DNA of 64,000 bases, taken from NCBI RefSeq assembly GCF_002979555.1, contig NZ_PCOZ01000007.1:202539-266538 (forward strand), written 5' to 3'. The DNA comes from Pseudomonas sp. MYb60 (GTDB taxonomy: Bacteria; Pseudomonadota; Gammaproteobacteria; Pseudomonadales; Pseudomonadaceae). Shown in pieces: positions 9,421 through 19,174 of the stretch (position 1 is its first letter; each line of letters opens with the position of its first letter). A program made the translations under genes and the position numbers. A model generated the notes under the pieces. It ran no database searches. It had not been told where the DNA came from and worked only from the letters and a program-made list of their open reading frames with translations.

Positions 9421-9519
9421 GTGAAGGTGTCCTGAATTCGAGTAGATGAAGGTCAGTGGCGTTACCCTAAAGCAACGCGGGGCCAGGGAACAGACTCACC
9501 TGGCATCAAAACGTGAGGA

Positions 9520-10311
9520 TCATGCTGCCTTGGGTTTTGGTGGGAACTTGGGCGCGTGCAGGCCGAGCTGCATGCCACGCTCGACCATGCCCATGATGTC
9601 TTCCTGGGCCACCTCGAACAGGCGCTTGAGGTCGGGCAGCACGAAGTACAGCGGTTGCAGGATGTCGATGCGATACGGTGTGCGCATTGCCTCCAGCGGG
9701 TCGAACACCTGGTGCTCGGGTTCGGACGACAGGCTGTACACCGTCTCCTTGGGCGAGGACAGAATGCCGCCACCGTAGATGCGTCGGCCTTGGGGGGTGT
9801 CTACCAGGCCAAACTCGATGGTCATCCAGTACAAGCGCGCGAGGTACACACGTTGCTCCTTGGTGGCCGCGAGGCCGAGCTTGCCGTAGGTGTGGGTGAA
9901 TTCGGCGAACCATGGGTTGGTCAACAGCGGGCAGTGACCGAAGATCTCGTGGAAAATGTCCGGCTCTTGCAGGTAGTCGAGTTCTTCACGGGTGCGGATG
10001 AAGGTCGCCACCGGGAACTGCTTGCTGGCGAGCAGCTCGAAAAAGGTCTGGAAGGGGATCAGCGCCGGCACGCGGGCGACCTGCCAGCCGGTGGTCTCGG
10101 CCAACACCTGGTTGATTTCGCCCAGTTGCGGGATGCGGTCATGGGGCAGGGCGAGCTTGTCGATGCCGTCCAGGTATTCCTGGCAGGCGCGGCCCTCGAT
10201 CACCTTCAACTGGCGCGTGATCAGGGTGTTCCACACCGCATGCTCTTCTTGCGAATAGTGGATAAAACCTTGCGCATCGGGCTCGCGGGCCACGTATTGC
10301 GTCTGCTTCAT
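9520..10311 (-). CDS. phhA: Phenylalanine-4-hydroxylase PhhA
   Basis: This 263-residue monooxygenase turns phenylalanine into tyrosine using tetrahydropterin and Fe(II). It has the bacterial catalytic-domain length without the regulatory domain of the animal enzyme. The iron ligands are in HEIFGHCPLL (two His) and a downstream Glu in YWMTIEFGLV. The start at 10311 has an AGGAG site. It is first in phhABC, divergent from phhR. Confidence 0.97.
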   Translation of the reverse strand: MKQTQYVAREPDAQGFIHYSQEEHAVWNTLITRQLKVIEGRACQEYLDGIDKLALPHDRIPQLGEINQVLAETTGWQVARVPALIPFQTFFELLASKQFPVATFIRTREELDYLQEPDIFHEIFGHCPLLTNPWFAEFTHTYGKLGLAATKEQRVYLARLYWMTIEFGLVDTPQGRRIYGGGILSSPKETVYSLSSEPEHQVFDPLEAMRTPYRIDILQPLYFVLPDLKRLFEVAQEDIMGMVERGMQLGLHAPKFPPKPKAA

Positions 10312-10430
10312 ACGGCTCTCCTGCTAGGCATTCGTTCTTGTTATGTCCTGCGATACCTCTATAGATAACCCGCTGCGAGCAGGATTCCATCTGCGTGCTG
10401 GGCGCTATTGTGGGAAAAATCACCCAGATT

Positions 10431-10448
10431 CGTAAACTTATCGTTACG
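10431..10448. promoter_or_regulatory. Candidate PhhR/TyrR box between phhA and phhR
   Basis: CGTAAA-CTTATC-GTTACG matches the TyrR/PhhR consensus (TGTAAA, 6 nt, TTTACA) at nine of twelve positions with the exact 6-nt gap. It lies near the middle of the divergent spacer, about 120 bp from either start, where an activator of phhA and regulator of phhR would be expected to bind. Confidence 0.5.
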
Positions 10449-10568
10449 CATACCGTGCTTGTCGTTGCGGCGGGCTGGGAAATGGCCGTCAACTGTCACA
10501 TAATCTTGACGACTATCTGCGCCCAGCAGCAAAAAGACGCGGCGCCTTCCCACTTTTCGGGCTTTTTC

Positions 10569-12131
10569 ATGCGTATCAAAGTGCACTGCCAGAACCGCAT
10601 CGGCATCCTGCGGGATATTCTCAATCTGCTGGTGGAGTACGGCGTCAACGTCGCCAAGGGCGAGGTCGGCGGTGAGCATGGCAATGCCATCTACCTGTTC
10701 TGTCCGAACCTGGTGAACATGCAGTTCCAGGCGCTGCGCCCGCAGTTCGAGGCGATTGCCGGCGTTTTTGGGGTGAAAAGAGTCGGGCTGATGCCCAGCG
10801 AGCGCCGGCACATGGAGCTCAACGCGCTGCTCGGGGCCCTGGAGTTTCCGGTGCTGTCCATCGACATGGGCGGTTCCATCGTCGCAGCCAACCGCGCGGC
10901 GGCGCAGTTGCTGGGTGTGCGCGTTGACGAGGTGCCGGGCATCCCGTTGTCGCGTTACGCGGAAGACTTCGACTTGCCCGAATTGGTGCGCGCGAGCAAG
11001 TCGCGGATCAATGGCCTGCGGGTCAAGGTCAAGGGCGACGTATTCCTGGCGGACATCGCGCCGCTGCAATCCTCCGAGCACGATGACAGCGAGGCCATGG
11101 CCGGCGCGGTGCTGACCCTGCACCGCGCCGACCGTGTCGGTGAGCGCATCTACAATGTGCGCAAGCAGGAGCTGCGCGGTTTCGACAGCATCTTCCAAAG
11201 CTCCAAAGTGATGGCTGCCGTGGTGCGCGAAGCCCGGCGCATGGCACCGTTGGATGCGCCGCTATTGATAGAAGGCGAAACCGGCACCGGCAAAGAGTTG
11301 CTGGCACGCGCCTGCCACCTGGCCAGTCCTCGTGGGCAGTCACCGTTGATGGCGCTCAATTGCGCAGGGTTGCCCGAGTCCATGGCCGAGACCGAGCTGT
11401 TCGGCTACGGCCCCGGCGCATTTGAAGGCGCGCGGGCCGAGGGCAAGCTGGGGCTGTTGGAACTGACGGCGGGCGGTACGTTGTTTCTCGACGGCGTAGG
11501 GGAAATGAGTGCGCGGCTGCAGGTGAAATTGCTGCGCTTTTTGCAGGACGGTTGCTTCCGTCGTGTCGGCAGTGATGAAGAGGTCTACCTGGATGTGCGG
11601 GTCATCTGCGCAACCCAGGTGGATTTATCCGAGCTGTGTGCCCGCGGTGAATTCCGCCAGGACCTGTATCACCGGCTCAATGTGTTGTCGCTGCATATTC
11701 CACCGTTGCGTGAATGTCTCGACGGGCTGGCGCCGTTGGTGGATCACTTTCTCGATCAGGCCAGTCGCCAGATCGGCTGCCCGTTGCCCAGGCTGGCGCC
11801 AGCGGCCATGGACCGCCTGAGCCACTACCACTGGCCGGGCAACGTAAGGCAGTTGGAAAACGTGCTGTTCCAGGCGGTGTCGCTGTGCGACGGCGGGACG
11901 GTCAAGGTCGAGCACATCCGGTTGCCGGACTATGGCGTGCGTCAGCCGCTTGGCGATTTTTCGCTGGAGGGTGGCCTGGAAGAAATTGTCGGGCGGTTCG
12001 AGAAGGCGGTGCTGGAAGCCTTGTACGCCGAGCATCCCAGCAGTCGGCAGATGGGCAAGCGTCTGGGGGTGTCGCATACCACCATCGCCAATAAGCTGCG
12101 CGACTACGAAATCCTCAAGACCGATAAATAA
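10569..12131 (+). CDS. phhR: PhhR, TyrR-like activator of phenylalanine catabolism
   Basis: The 520-residue protein has the TyrR order: an N-terminal ACT domain (from MRIKVHCQNRIGILRDIL), a PAS domain (about 80-170), an AAA+ domain with Walker A GETGTGKE, and a C-terminal helix-turn-helix (RQMGKRLGVSHTTIANKL). The loop that contacts sigma-54 in enhancer-binding proteins, normally GAFTGA, is GAFEGA here, so action with sigma-70 is more likely, as for TyrR and P. putida PhhR. The start at 10569 was chosen by homology; the frame is open further upstream to 10395 through the regulatory spacer. Confidence 0.94.
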   Translation: MRIKVHCQNRIGILRDILNLLVEYGVNVAKGEVGGEHGNAIYLFCPNLVNMQFQALRPQFEAIAGVFGVKRVGLMPSERRHMELNALLGALEFPVLSIDMGGSIVAANRAAAQLLGVRVDEVPGIPLSRYAEDFDLPELVRASKSRINGLRVKVKGDVFLADIAPLQSSEHDDSEAMAGAVLTLHRADRVGERIYNVRKQELRGFDSIFQSSKVMAAVVREARRMAPLDAPLLIEGETGTGKELLARACHLASPRGQSPLMALNCAGLPESMAETELFGYGPGAFEGARAEGKLGLLELTAGGTLFLDGVGEMSARLQVKLLRFLQDGCFRRVGSDEEVYLDVRVICATQVDLSELCARGEFRQDLYHRLNVLSLHIPPLRECLDGLAPLVDHFLDQASRQIGCPLPRLAPAAMDRLSHYHWPGNVRQLENVLFQAVSLCDGGTVKVEHIRLPDYGVRQPLGDFSLEGGLEEIVGRFEKAVLEALYAEHPSSRQMGKRLGVSHTTIANKLRDYEILKTDK

Positions 12132-12134
12132 CCC

Positions 12135-12163
12135 AATGTGGGAGGGGGCTTGCTCCCTCCCAC
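12135..12163. repeat. REP-type palindrome, copy 3
   Basis: AATGTGGGAGGGGGC, TT, then GCTCCCTCCCAC form an imperfect palindrome immediately after the phhR stop. The left arm is identical to those of the copies near 2094 and 40982; the right arm is shortened by two bases and has one changed base. Confidence 0.8.
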
Positions 12164-12187
12164 CGTTGTTCTTTGGCACCCATCAGA

Positions 12188-12226
12188 CCTGCGTTTGCCG
12201 CAGGCGGCAGTAGTCCGCCGTTTTTT
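12188..12226 (+). terminator. Intrinsic terminator after phhR (overlapping hairpins plus T6)
   Basis: CCTGCG/CGCAGG (12188-12204) overlaps a second stem GGCGG/CCGCC (12203-12219) that is followed by G and six T residues. The second stem plus T-run is a standard Rho-independent stop and would insulate the flg operon from phhR. The two stems share two bases, so they are mutually exclusive at the edge. Confidence 0.65.
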
Positions 12227-12306
12227 CGACTCGCGCACAACCCGGAATTCACCCCACCTCACGGCAAACCCCCGCCCCGCCTGGACTTCACCCTATTTCA
12301 AAAAGT

Positions 12307-12322
12307 TGGTTCGCAAATTGCT
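12307..12322 (+). promoter_or_regulatory. Sigma-54 promoter of the flgF operon
   Basis: TGGTTC-GCAAA-TTGCT has the -24 GG and -12 GC with exactly 10 bases between them. It lies 57 bp before the flgF GTG. RpoN dependence fits class II/III flagellar genes of Pseudomonas. Confidence 0.8.
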
Positions 12323-12378
12323 TAAGCCTCATCAGTACAGCGGTGGGCGGCAAGCGTCCGTCAGAAAGAGGAAAGAGC

Positions 12379-13119
12379 GTGGACAAGTACCTTTATGTGG
12401 CAATGACCGGTGCCAGCCAGAATGCTCTGGCGCAGAAGGCCCATGCCAACAACCTGGCGAACATTTCCACCAACGGTTTCCAACGTGACCTGGAGCAGGC
12501 GCGTTCGATGCCGGTGTTTGGCGACAGCTTTCCGGCGCGGGCCTTTGCCCTCACCGAACGCCCGGCCACCGACTTCAGCCCCGGCGCGATGATCGAAACC
12601 GGCCGCGACCTGGACGTTGCCGTCAGCGGCGACGGCTGGATGGCCGTGCAGACCCCGGACGGTGGCGAAGCCTATGTGCGCAGCGCCAGCATGAACGTCG
12701 ATGCGCTGGGCGTGCTGCGTGCTGGCAACGGCATGCCGATCATGGGCAACGGTGGCCCGATCGCCGTGCCGCCGCAGCAGAAAATCGAAGTGGGCGCCGA
12801 CGGCACCATCAGCATTCGCGCCATGGGTGAAGGCCCGCGCGTGATGGCCGAAGTGGACCGTATCAAGCTGGTCCAGCCCGACCTCAAGAACATGACCAAG
12901 GGCCTCGACGGTGCCATCCACACCAAGGATGGCCAGCCGGCCCAGGCCGATGCGAACGTCAAGCTGACCTCGGGTTTCCTGCAGGCGAGCAACGTCAATG
13001 CCGTAGAGGAAATGACGGCGGTGCTGGCGCTTTCCAAGCAATTCGAGCTGCACGTCAAGATGATGAACAGCGCGAAGGAAGACGACCAGGCCATGACTCG
13101 CGTCATGCAGATGAGCTGA
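12379..13119 (+). CDS. flgF: Flagellar proximal rod protein FlgF
   Basis: FlgF is a rod subunit of the flagellar basal body. The 246-residue product starts at a GTG with a purine-rich AGAGGAAAGAG upstream, giving (M)DKYLYVAMTGA as in other Pseudomonas FlgF. The N-terminal signature NALAQKAHANNLANISTNGF and the C-terminal helix (NVNAVEEMTAVLALSKQFEL) are the paired ends that form the rod helical bundle. It is first gene of the flgFGHIJKL run. Confidence 0.96.
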   Translation: MDKYLYVAMTGASQNALAQKAHANNLANISTNGFQRDLEQARSMPVFGDSFPARAFALTERPATDFSPGAMIETGRDLDVAVSGDGWMAVQTPDGGEAYVRSASMNVDALGVLRAGNGMPIMGNGGPIAVPPQQKIEVGADGTISIRAMGEGPRVMAEVDRIKLVQPDLKNMTKGLDGAIHTKDGQPAQADANVKLTSGFLQASNVNAVEEMTAVLALSKQFELHVKMMNSAKEDDQAMTRVMQMS

Positions 13120-13181
13120 TTGCAGCCCACTAACTAATTTGTGATGCGGCGCCAACAAACAGGCGCACAGAGGAGAACAGC

Positions 13182-13967
13182 ATGCTTCCGGCTCTATGGG
13201 TTGCCAAAACCGGTCTGTCCGCCCAGGACACCAACCTGACCACTATCTCCAACAACCTGGCGAACGTGTCGACCACGGGTTTCAAACGCGACCGCGCCGA
13301 GTTCCAGGACCTGCTCTACCAGATCAAGAAGCAGCCAGGCGCCCAGTCCACCCAGGACAGCGAGCTGCCGTCGGGCCTGCAACTGGGTACGGGTGTGGCG
13401 ATTGTCGGCACCCAGAAGAACTTCAGCGCCGGTAACCTGCAACAGACCGGCCAGCCGCTGGACATGGCCATCAACGGCCGTGGTTTCTTCCAGATCCTGC
13501 AACCAGACGGGACCACGTCCTACACCCGTGACGGTACTTTCCACCTGGACTCCAATGGCCAGATCGTCACCGCCAACGGTTTCTCCCTGGAGCCCGCCGT
13601 TGTGGTCCCGGCAGATGCCAAGACCTTTACCGTCGGCAACGACGGCACCGTGTCCATCACCGTTGCCGGCAACCCGGCCTCCCAGGTGATCGGCAACCTG
13701 CAAACTGCCGACTTCATCAACCCGGCCGGCCTGCAGGCGATGGGCAACAACCTGTTCCTGGAAACCGCTTCCAGCGGTGCGCCGCAAATCGGTACCCCGG
13801 GCCTGAACGGTTTCGGCACCACCCTGCAAAGCACCCTGGAAACCTCCAACGTGAGCACCGTTGAAGAGATGGTCAACATGATCACCACTCAGCGCGCCTA
13901 CGAGATGAACTCCAAGGTGATTTCCACCGCTGACCAGATGCTCTCGTTCGTTACGCAGAATCTGTAA
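13182..13967 (+). CDS. flgG: Flagellar distal rod protein FlgG
   Basis: The 261-residue FlgG builds the distal rod. Its length and both terminal helices match the family: [20 protein letters not shown] at the N-terminus, and [20 protein letters not shown] at the C-terminus. AGAGGAGA precedes the ATG. A 62-bp gap follows flgF with no promoter seen, so it is probably in the same transcript. Confidence 0.97.
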   Translation: MLPALWVAKTGLSAQDTNLTTISNNLANVSTTGFKRDRAEFQDLLYQIKKQPGAQSTQDSELPSGLQLGTGVAIVGTQKNFSAGNLQQTGQPLDMAINGRGFFQILQPDGTTSYTRDGTFHLDSNGQIVTANGFSLEPAVVVPADAKTFTVGNDGTVSITVAGNPASQVIGNLQTADFINPAGLQAMGNNLFLETASSGAPQIGTPGLNGFGTTLQSTLETSNVSTVEEMVNMITTQRAYEMNSKVISTADQMLSFVTQNL

Positions 13968-14019
13968 TCAAGTCTATGGGGCGCTTTTGAGGCGCCTGCA
14001 ACACCGTGAGGTAAGGGTC

Positions 14020-14715
14020 ATGAGTCGCTTTGTTTCTGTCTTGGCATTGAGTGGGATCGCCGTGCTCGCGGGCTGCGTTGCCCCGACGCCGAAACCCAAT
14101 GACCCGTACTACGCGCCGGTGTTGCCGCGCACGCCGTTGCCGGCGGCGGCCAACAATGGCTCGATCTACCAGGCCGGTTTTGAGCAGAACCTGTACAGCG
14201 ACCGCAAGGCGTTCCGGGTCGGTGACATCATCACCATCACCCTGAACGAACGCACCCAGGCCAGCAAGAACGCCAACTCCCAAGTGGGCAAGAACAGCAC
14301 CGCCAGCCTTGGCTTGACCTCGCTGTTTGGGGCGGTACCCAACGTCAATAATCCGTTGAGCGATGGTGACCTGACCCTGAACGCCGGCTATAGCGGCACC
14401 CGCGCCACCGACGGCAAGAGTGCGGCGGGCCAGGGCAACAGCCTGACCGGTTCGATCACGGTGACGGTGGCGGACGTCTTGCCCAACGGCATCATTGCCG
14501 TGCGCGGCGAGAAGTGGATGACCCTCAACACCGGTGACGAGTTGGTGCGCATTGCCGGCATGGTTCGCGCCGATGATATTTCCACGGACAACACCGTGCC
14601 TTCCACGCGGATTGCCGATGCACGCATTACCTATTCCGGTACCGGCGCATTTGCTGATGCAAGCCAGCCAGGCTGGCTCGACCGTTTCTTCCTCAGCCCG
14701 CTGTTCCCTTTCTAG
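14020..14715 (+). CDS. flgH: Flagellar L-ring lipoprotein FlgH
   Basis: FlgH forms the L-ring in the outer membrane. The 231-residue precursor has a lipoprotein signal peptide with lipobox LAGC, so the mature protein begins at Cys near residue 19. The start at 14020 is preceded by GAGGTAAGG; the in-frame start at 13987 is not needed. The conserved region [20 protein letters not shown] and the C-terminal [13 protein letters not shown] are typical. Confidence 0.97.
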   Translation: MSRFVSVLALSGIAVLAGCVAPTPKPNDPYYAPVLPRTPLPAAANNGSIYQAGFEQNLYSDRKAFRVGDIITITLNERTQASKNANSQVGKNSTASLGLTSLFGAVPNVNNPLSDGDLTLNAGYSGTRATDGKSAAGQGNSLTGSITVTVADVLPNGIIAVRGEKWMTLNTGDELVRIAGMVRADDISTDNTVPSTRIADARITYSGTGAFADASQPGWLDRFFLSPLFPF

Positions 14716-15831
14716 GTGGCCACTTTGACACTCAAACAGCTGATGGCTGCCGCACTGTTGCTGGGCTTGAGCGCCGTCGCCCAGGCCGAGCGCCTCAAGG
14801 ACATCGCCAGCATCTCCGGCGTGCGTTCCAACCAGTTGATCGGCTACGGCCTGGTGGTGGGGCTCAACGGTACGGGTGACCAGACCACCCAGACCCCGTT
14901 CACCCTGCAGACCTTCAACAACATGCTCTCGCAGTTCGGCATCAAGGTGCCGGCGGGGTCGGGCAACGTGCAGCTCAAGAACGTCGCGGCGGTGTCGATC
15001 AGTGCCGACCTGCCGGCGTTCTCCAAGCCGGGCCAGGTGGTGGACATTACCGTGTCTTCCATCGGTAACTCCAAGAGCCTGCGCGGCGGCACCTTGCTGA
15101 TGACGCCCCTCAAGGGTATCGACGGCAACGTCTACGCCATCGCCCAGGGCAACCTGGTGGTGGGCGGGTTCGACGCCGAAGGCCGCGACGGTTCGAAGAT
15201 CACGGTCAACGTGCCTTCCGCCGGGCGTATTCCGGGCGGCGCCACGGTGGAGCGCACCGTGCCAAGCGGCTTCAATCAGGGCAACAGCCTGACCTTGAAC
15301 CTCAACCGTTCGGACTTCACCACCGCCAAGCGCGTGGTCGACAAGATCAACGACATGCTCGGCCCTGGCGTGGCCCAGGCCATCGACGGCGGCTCGATCC
15401 GCGTCACCGCGCCGCTGGACCCAAGCCAGCGCGTGGACTACCTGTCGATCCTGGAAAACCTCGAAGTCGATCCAGGCCAGGCCGTCGCCAAGGTCATCAT
15501 CAACTCGCGTACCGGTACCATCGTGATCGGCCAGAACGTCAAGGTGTCGCCGGCCGCGGTGACCCACGGCAGCCTGACCGTGACCATCACCGAAGACCCC
15601 ATCGTCAGCCAGCCTGGGCCTTTGTCCAACGGCCAGACGGCGGTGGTGCCACGCTCGCGGGTGAATGCCGAGCAGGAAGCCAAGCCGATGTTCAAGTTCG
15701 GCCCTGGTACCACGCTGGATGAGATTGTCCGTGCGGTGAACCAGGTGGGCGCAGCGCCCGGCGACCTGATGGCGATCCTTGAAGCGTTGAAACAGGCCGG
15801 CGCCTTGCAAGCCGACCTGATCGTGATTTGA
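14716..15831 (+). CDS. flgI: Flagellar P-ring protein FlgI
   Basis: FlgI makes the periplasmic P-ring around the rod. About 370 residues, with a Sec signal peptide ([16 protein letters not shown]) cleaved before [20 protein letters not shown], the family signature. The GTG at 14716 abuts the flgH stop and has little ribosome site; a TTG at 14725 sits five bases after AGGTGG and may be the true start. Either leaves the mature protein unchanged. Confidence 0.96.
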   Translation: MATLTLKQLMAAALLLGLSAVAQAERLKDIASISGVRSNQLIGYGLVVGLNGTGDQTTQTPFTLQTFNNMLSQFGIKVPAGSGNVQLKNVAAVSISADLPAFSKPGQVVDITVSSIGNSKSLRGGTLLMTPLKGIDGNVYAIAQGNLVVGGFDAEGRDGSKITVNVPSAGRIPGGATVERTVPSGFNQGNSLTLNLNRSDFTTAKRVVDKINDMLGPGVAQAIDGGSIRVTAPLDPSQRVDYLSILENLEVDPGQAVAKVIINSRTGTIVIGQNVKVSPAAVTHGSLTVTITEDPIVSQPGPLSNGQTAVVPRSRVNAEQEAKPMFKFGPGTTLDEIVRAVNQVGAAPGDLMAILEALKQAGALQADLIVI

Positions 15832-15841
15832 GGCCATGGTC

Positions 15842-17104
15842 ATGGACATGCGCAAGAGCGGTATAAGCAGCACGGCGGACTCGGGGTCTTACTCCGACTT
15901 GAACCGGCTTAACCAGCTCAAGGTCGGCGACGACAAGAACAGCGAAGGCAACATGCGCAAAGTCGCGCAGGAGTTCGAATCGCTGTTCCTGAACGAGATG
16001 CTCAAGTCGATGCGTTCGGCCACCGATGCCCTCGGTAAGGACAACCCGCTGAACACCCCGGCGGCCAAGCAGTATCAGGAAATGTACGATCAGCAACTGG
16101 CGGTTTCGCTGTCTCGCGAGGGCGGCGGCATCGGCCTGGCTGACGTGCTGATGCGCCAGATGCAAAAGAACAAACCGGTGGAAGCCCAGGCGGCCACCTT
16201 GCAAGGCCCGGCGGCAGCCGAAGCGACGAAGAAGGCCGACGTGCCAACCGAAATCGCCGCCGGCACCCAGGCCACGGGCCCCTTGGGTCGCTCCAATGGC
16301 CAGCGCCCGCTGTGGGCCTACCGCGTCGCCGAGCCCCAGGCCGGCGCGGCGGCTGCCCACGGCAACGACATGGAGCTGATGAACCAGCGCCGTATCTCGC
16401 TGCCGAGCAAACTCACCGACCGCCTGCTGGCCGGCATCGTGCCAGGCACCGACACCAGCGTCGCCAAGGCTGCGCCGCTGCGTAACAGCGCCGCCGCTGA
16501 CAACGTGGTCAACAGCACCGCGCGCAGCGTGGCCGTGCGCAATGACCGCATGCAGGTCTACGGCCGCGCCGTGGCCCAGCCACCACTGGCGCCGGCGAAA
16601 AAAGCCTTCAGTTCCCAGGACGAATTTGTCGCCACCATGCTGCCGATGGCCAAGGCGGCCGCCGCGCGCATCGGCGTCGATCCGAAGTACCTGGTGGCCC
16701 AGGCCGCGCTGGAAACCGGTTGGGGTAAATCGGTGATGCGCGCCGAAGACGGCAGCAGCAGCCACAACCTGTTCGGCATCAAGGCCGGCCAGAGCTGGCA
16801 GGGTGGCCAGGCCCGCGCGATCACCAGCGAGTTTCGCGATGGGGCGATGGTCAAGGAAACGGCGCAGTTCCGTTCCTACGATTCCTATCAAGACAGCTTC
16901 CACGACCTGGTGACCTTGCTGCAAAGCAATGATCGCTATAAAGAAGTGGTGAAATCGGCCGACAACCCGGAACAGTTTGTACGCGAGTTGCAGAAAGCCG
17001 GTTACGCCACCGACCCGGCCTACGCCAGCAAGATTTCGCAGATCGCCAAAACGATGGACAGTTACCAGAATTATGCTGCCGCTGGCGCAACCACACATTT
17101 ATAA
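15842..17104 (+). CDS. flgJ: Flagellar rod-cap / peptidoglycan hydrolase FlgJ
   Basis: FlgJ caps the growing rod and cuts peptidoglycan for it. The 420-residue protein has the N-terminal rod-cap domain (VAQEFESLFLNEMLKSMR, about residues 43-60), a long Ala-rich linker, and a C-terminal glucosaminidase domain (AAARIGVDPKYLVAQAALE then TGWGKS). The catalytic Glu is in AALETGWG. Start 15842 has GAGG eight bases away; an ATG at 15836 is only two bases from it. At 420 residues it is longer than the enteric protein (about 313) because of the linker. Confidence 0.95.
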   Translation: MDMRKSGISSTADSGSYSDLNRLNQLKVGDDKNSEGNMRKVAQEFESLFLNEMLKSMRSATDALGKDNPLNTPAAKQYQEMYDQQLAVSLSREGGGIGLADVLMRQMQKNKPVEAQAATLQGPAAAEATKKADVPTEIAAGTQATGPLGRSNGQRPLWAYRVAEPQAGAAAAHGNDMELMNQRRISLPSKLTDRLLAGIVPGTDTSVAKAAPLRNSAAADNVVNSTARSVAVRNDRMQVYGRAVAQPPLAPAKKAFSSQDEFVATMLPMAKAAAARIGVDPKYLVAQAALETGWGKSVMRAEDGSSSHNLFGIKAGQSWQGGQARAITSEFRDGAMVKETAQFRSYDSYQDSFHDLVTLLQSNDRYKEVVKSADNPEQFVRELQKAGYATDPAYASKISQIAKTMDSYQNYAAAGATTHL

Positions 17105-17114
17105 GGTCTGAACC

Positions 17115-19160
17115 ATGAGTTTGCTCAGTATCGGGATGTCAGGGCTCAACGCCGCTCAAGGATCGTTGTCGGTGTTGAGTAACAACATTGCCAACGCCAA
17201 CACGGCGGGGTACTCGCGCCAGCAGAGCGCTCAGGTCGCCAATGCGTCGAACCAGTATGGCGGTGTGTTCATCGGCAGCGGCACGACGTTGGCCGACGTG
17301 CGTCGGGTGTACAACGAGTTTCTGGATGCGGCGTATCAGAACAGTACGTCGTTGAGTGCGGATGCCACGGCGTACCAAGGCCAGATCGGCAGCGTGGACA
17401 AGCTGCTGTCGGATCGCACCACCGGGATGTCGGCAGTGCTCAGCACGTTTTTTGCCACCTTGCAGACCGCGTCGTCGAACCCCAACGACCTGTCGGCCCG
17501 GCAACTGCTGGTCACCAATGCACAAACCTTGAGCAATCGTTTCAACTCTCTGTCGACGCAGCTCACCCAGCAAAAAGAAACCATCAACAGTCAGTTGAGC
17601 ACCATGAGTGATCAGGTCAACCAATTGACCACCTCGATTGCGTCGCTCAATAAAGAAATCGCCCAGGCCCAGGGTTCGGCCAACACGCCGCCGGCCAACT
17701 TGCTGGACTCGCGCAACGAGGCCGTGCGCGCACTGAATGAATTGATCGGGGTGACCGCCACTGAAAAGAACGGCCAATTCAGTGTCACCACTGGCAGTGG
17801 CCAGTCGTTGGTGGAAGGCAGCATTTCCAACAAGATTTCTGCGGTGCCGAGCAAGACCGACAACAGCCAGTACACCATCCAGCTGAGCGTCAGCGGCACT
17901 ACCCTGGACCTCGGTTCGGTGATCAGCGGCGGCAGTATCGGTGGCCTGCTGCGTTATCGCAGTGATGCGCTGATGCCCGCGATCAACGAGTTGGGACGCC
18001 TGGCGATTGCCACGGCCGATACCATCAACAACCAGTTGGGCCAGGGCCTGGACCTGAATGGTGATTTCGGGATCTCGCTGTTCAAGGACATCAACAGCGC
18101 AACCGCCATCGCGTCGCGCAGCCAGGGCGCATCGGGCAACAACCCCGACGCCAGCAACCTGAACGTGACGATCACCGACAGCAGCAAGCTGACGACACAG
18201 GACTACAAAGTCACCTTCAGCGACGAAAACAACCCGAATATCGTGACCGTGGTGCGCTCGGACGGCAAAGCCATGGGCACCTTCGACATCACCGCGAATA
18301 ACCAAGTGCCGATGGACGGCTTCACCCTCGCGCTCGATGGCAAGGGCACCATGAAGTTCGGCGACAGCTACAAGGTCAGCCCGACGGCCACCGGTGCGAG
18401 CGCGATTGGCGTAGACATGGCCGACGCCAACAAGCTGGCGTTCGCCGGTCCGTTGATCGGTGAAAGCGGCAAGACCAATTCGGGCACGGGCACCTTTACC
18501 CAGCCGACCCTGACCGTGCCGTTGGACATCCATGGTGGCGCTGCCACTGCGCAGTTGCGCACCAATATCGAAGGCCTGATGCCGGTCAAGATGGTGTTCG
18601 GCAAGCCTGCGGCCGATGGCACCCAGTCGTACACGATCAACAATGCCCAGGGCAAGGCGATCGGTACCGGCACCATCATCCCGGGGCAGGGCAACAAGAT
18701 CACGGTCAACGTGCCCGAGCTGGATGCCAGCGGCGCGGTGATCCCGAACTCCGGCTTCAGTTTCGACACCACCGTCAATGGCTCGCCGGCTGACGGTGAC
18801 AGCACCACGTTTTCGTTCAACAGTGGCGGCAAGTCCGATGGGCGCAACGCCCAGCAGTTGCTCGACCTGCAAACCAAGGCCACCGTTGGCCTGGGCGATG
18901 GCAACGTCGGCGTGAGCCTGACCGGCGCCAACAGCCGCCTGGTTTCCCAAGTGGGTGCCAAGGCCAGCCAGTCCGGGGTTGACGTTGCGGCCACCGGTGC
19001 ATTGCTGGCCGCCAACAAATCGGCGCGCAGCTCGGTGTCCGGGGTCAACCTGGATGACGAGGCGGGCGACATGATCAAGTTCCAGCAGTACTACACCGCG
19101 TCCTCGCAGATCATCAAGGCTGCGCAGGAAACCTTCTCCACATTGATCAATAGCCTTTAA
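17115..19160 (+). CDS. flgK: Flagellar hook-associated protein 1 FlgK
   Basis: FlgK joins hook to filament. The 681-residue protein begins MSLLSIGMSGLNAAQGSL and carries NIANANTAGYSRQ; it ends with a conserved coil (DMIKFQQYYTASSQIIKAAQ) that pairs with the N-terminal helix. The length matches Pseudomonas FlgK and exceeds the enteric protein (about 550) through a larger surface domain. Ten bases separate it from flgJ. Confidence 0.96.
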   Translation: MSLLSIGMSGLNAAQGSLSVLSNNIANANTAGYSRQQSAQVANASNQYGGVFIGSGTTLADVRRVYNEFLDAAYQNSTSLSADATAYQGQIGSVDKLLSDRTTGMSAVLSTFFATLQTASSNPNDLSARQLLVTNAQTLSNRFNSLSTQLTQQKETINSQLSTMSDQVNQLTTSIASLNKEIAQAQGSANTPPANLLDSRNEAVRALNELIGVTATEKNGQFSVTTGSGQSLVEGSISNKISAVPSKTDNSQYTIQLSVSGTTLDLGSVISGGSIGGLLRYRSDALMPAINELGRLAIATADTINNQLGQGLDLNGDFGISLFKDINSATAIASRSQGASGNNPDASNLNVTITDSSKLTTQDYKVTFSDENNPNIVTVVRSDGKAMGTFDITANNQVPMDGFTLALDGKGTMKFGDSYKVSPTATGASAIGVDMADANKLAFAGPLIGESGKTNSGTGTFTQPTLTVPLDIHGGAATAQLRTNIEGLMPVKMVFGKPAADGTQSYTINNAQGKAIGTGTIIPGQGNKITVNVPELDASGAVIPNSGFSFDTTVNGSPADGDSTTFSFNSGGKSDGRNAQQLLDLQTKATVGLGDGNVGVSLTGANSRLVSQVGAKASQSGVDVAATGALLAANKSARSSVSGVNLDDEAGDMIKFQQYYTASSQIIKAAQETFSTLINSL

Positions 19161-19174
19161 GGGAGTCTGGGACG

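Noticed and set aside
12171..12190. TGGCAC after phhR as a sigma-54 -24 element
   Set aside because: No GC or TTGC at the needed distance; the real element is at 12307.
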